From positions 62,001-126,000 of the IMG/VR virus record IMGVR_UViG_3300046810_000101: 64,000 bases of DNA; one strand, given 5' to 3'. The stretch comes from a virus. The notes under the pieces were generated by a model. It saw only the letters and a program-made list of their open reading frames with translations. It did no database searches and was not told the origin of the DNA. Shown piece by piece: positions 63,800-64,000 of this stretch (within the stretch, counting starts at the first letter, position 1; each line of letters starts with the position of its first letter). The position numbers were made by a program, and so were the translations under genes.

Positions 63800-64000
63800 T
63801 ACTTGACTTCCTGTGCCTTGGATACGTTAGGGAACCAGCTAAAGAACTGGACGCGCACGCCATTGGTCTTGAATGTGTACTTGGTGTCTTTCTTGATTTC
63901 ACCGTACATGTCAGCGGAATTGAATTTCCAATTCAGCCACGAATCACGGTTTTCCAGAACACCTTTGTCGGTATAGATCAGGTACTTGCAATTACCCTGA
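63799..64000 (-). CDS. Hypothetical protein, 5' end cut by window edge
   Basis: 66 codons readable. YLIYTDKGVLENRDSWLNWKFNS...YTFKTNGVRVQFFSWFPNV resembles a family of small phage and bacterial proteins that often carry an N-terminal membrane anchor (not visible here). TAATG overlap with the HD hydrolase gene. Confidence 0.6.
   Translation of the reverse strand, partial: QGNCKYLIYTDKGVLENRDSWLNWKFNSADMYGEIKKDTKYTFKTNGVRVQFFSWFPNVSKAQEVK

Overview
The window is part of a large lytic, T4-type myovirus genome. This rests on recognisable T4 core genes in T4 order. On the minus strand these are a 5'-3' exonuclease (rnh), a DsbA-like DNA-binding protein, a gp33-like late-transcription coactivator and a gp59-like helicase loader that runs off the left edge. 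Divergent from rnh, on the plus strand, lies a tail-fibre locus preceded by a perfect T4-type late promoter (TATAAATA, 6291-6298). The host cannot be read from the sequence. A gammaproteobacterium, possibly Pseudomonas, is only an inference. No tRNA, rRNA, CRISPR array or insertion sequence was seen.

Region 1 (1-6.2 kb, minus) is the replication and late-transcription core. rIIA, rIIB and a ferritin-like di-iron protein are inserted between rnh and dsbA. Region 2 (6.3-12.0 kb, plus) is a late operon: one long fibre with a gp34-like N-terminus and an S74 chaperone C-terminus, a glycine-rich gp38-like tip protein, a PP-loop ATPase and a small translationally coupled partner. It ends at a bidirectional terminator. 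Region 3 (12.0-17.9 kb, minus) holds a ribbon-helix-helix-like protein, membrane proteins, a 349-aa lipoprotein, a macro-domain protein and an HNH/AP2 homing endonuclease. An 830-bp gene-free segment (17.85-18.68 kb) follows, rich in promoters, hairpins and direct repeats.

Region 4 (18.7-41.6 kb, minus) is an early accessory region of about 55 mostly tiny genes. Most are single-gene or few-gene cassettes bounded by a near-identical block. The block carries a hairpin built on TTTGATGCAA words, a host-type promoter (TTGCAT or TTGTAT, 16-17 nt, TATACT) and a common leader ending in the ribosome-binding site. It resembles the 'promoter early stem-loop' cassettes described in T4-type phages. A structured 90-nt RNA gene, a dispersed promoter-bearing repeat family and two winged-helix paralogues also lie here. 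Region 5 (41.6-64 kb, minus) consists of long, tightly overlapping operons. It holds many zinc-finger microproteins, a Lar-type protein, a CYTH phosphohydrolase, a MazG-like protein, a 2OG-Fe(II) oxygenase, a HAD phosphatase, a thioredoxin/glutaredoxin, two protein-kinase-fold proteins and a SpoT/MESH1-like HD hydrolase.

Inferred working: host-type promoters fire first and express the small host-takeover and counter-defence genes. A second promoter class (TTTAGA, 17 nt, TAnnAT with an upstream ATTCTG) drives rIIA/B, the rnh operon and three other units. gp33 and the late promoters then drive the fibre operon. Several genes probably act on nucleotide signalling or defence: the macro domain, CYTH, ppGpp-hydrolase-like and Lar proteins, and the three kinase-fold paralogues. 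Twelve coding regions shorter than 60 codons, or truncated by the window edge, were found by reading the sequence directly.
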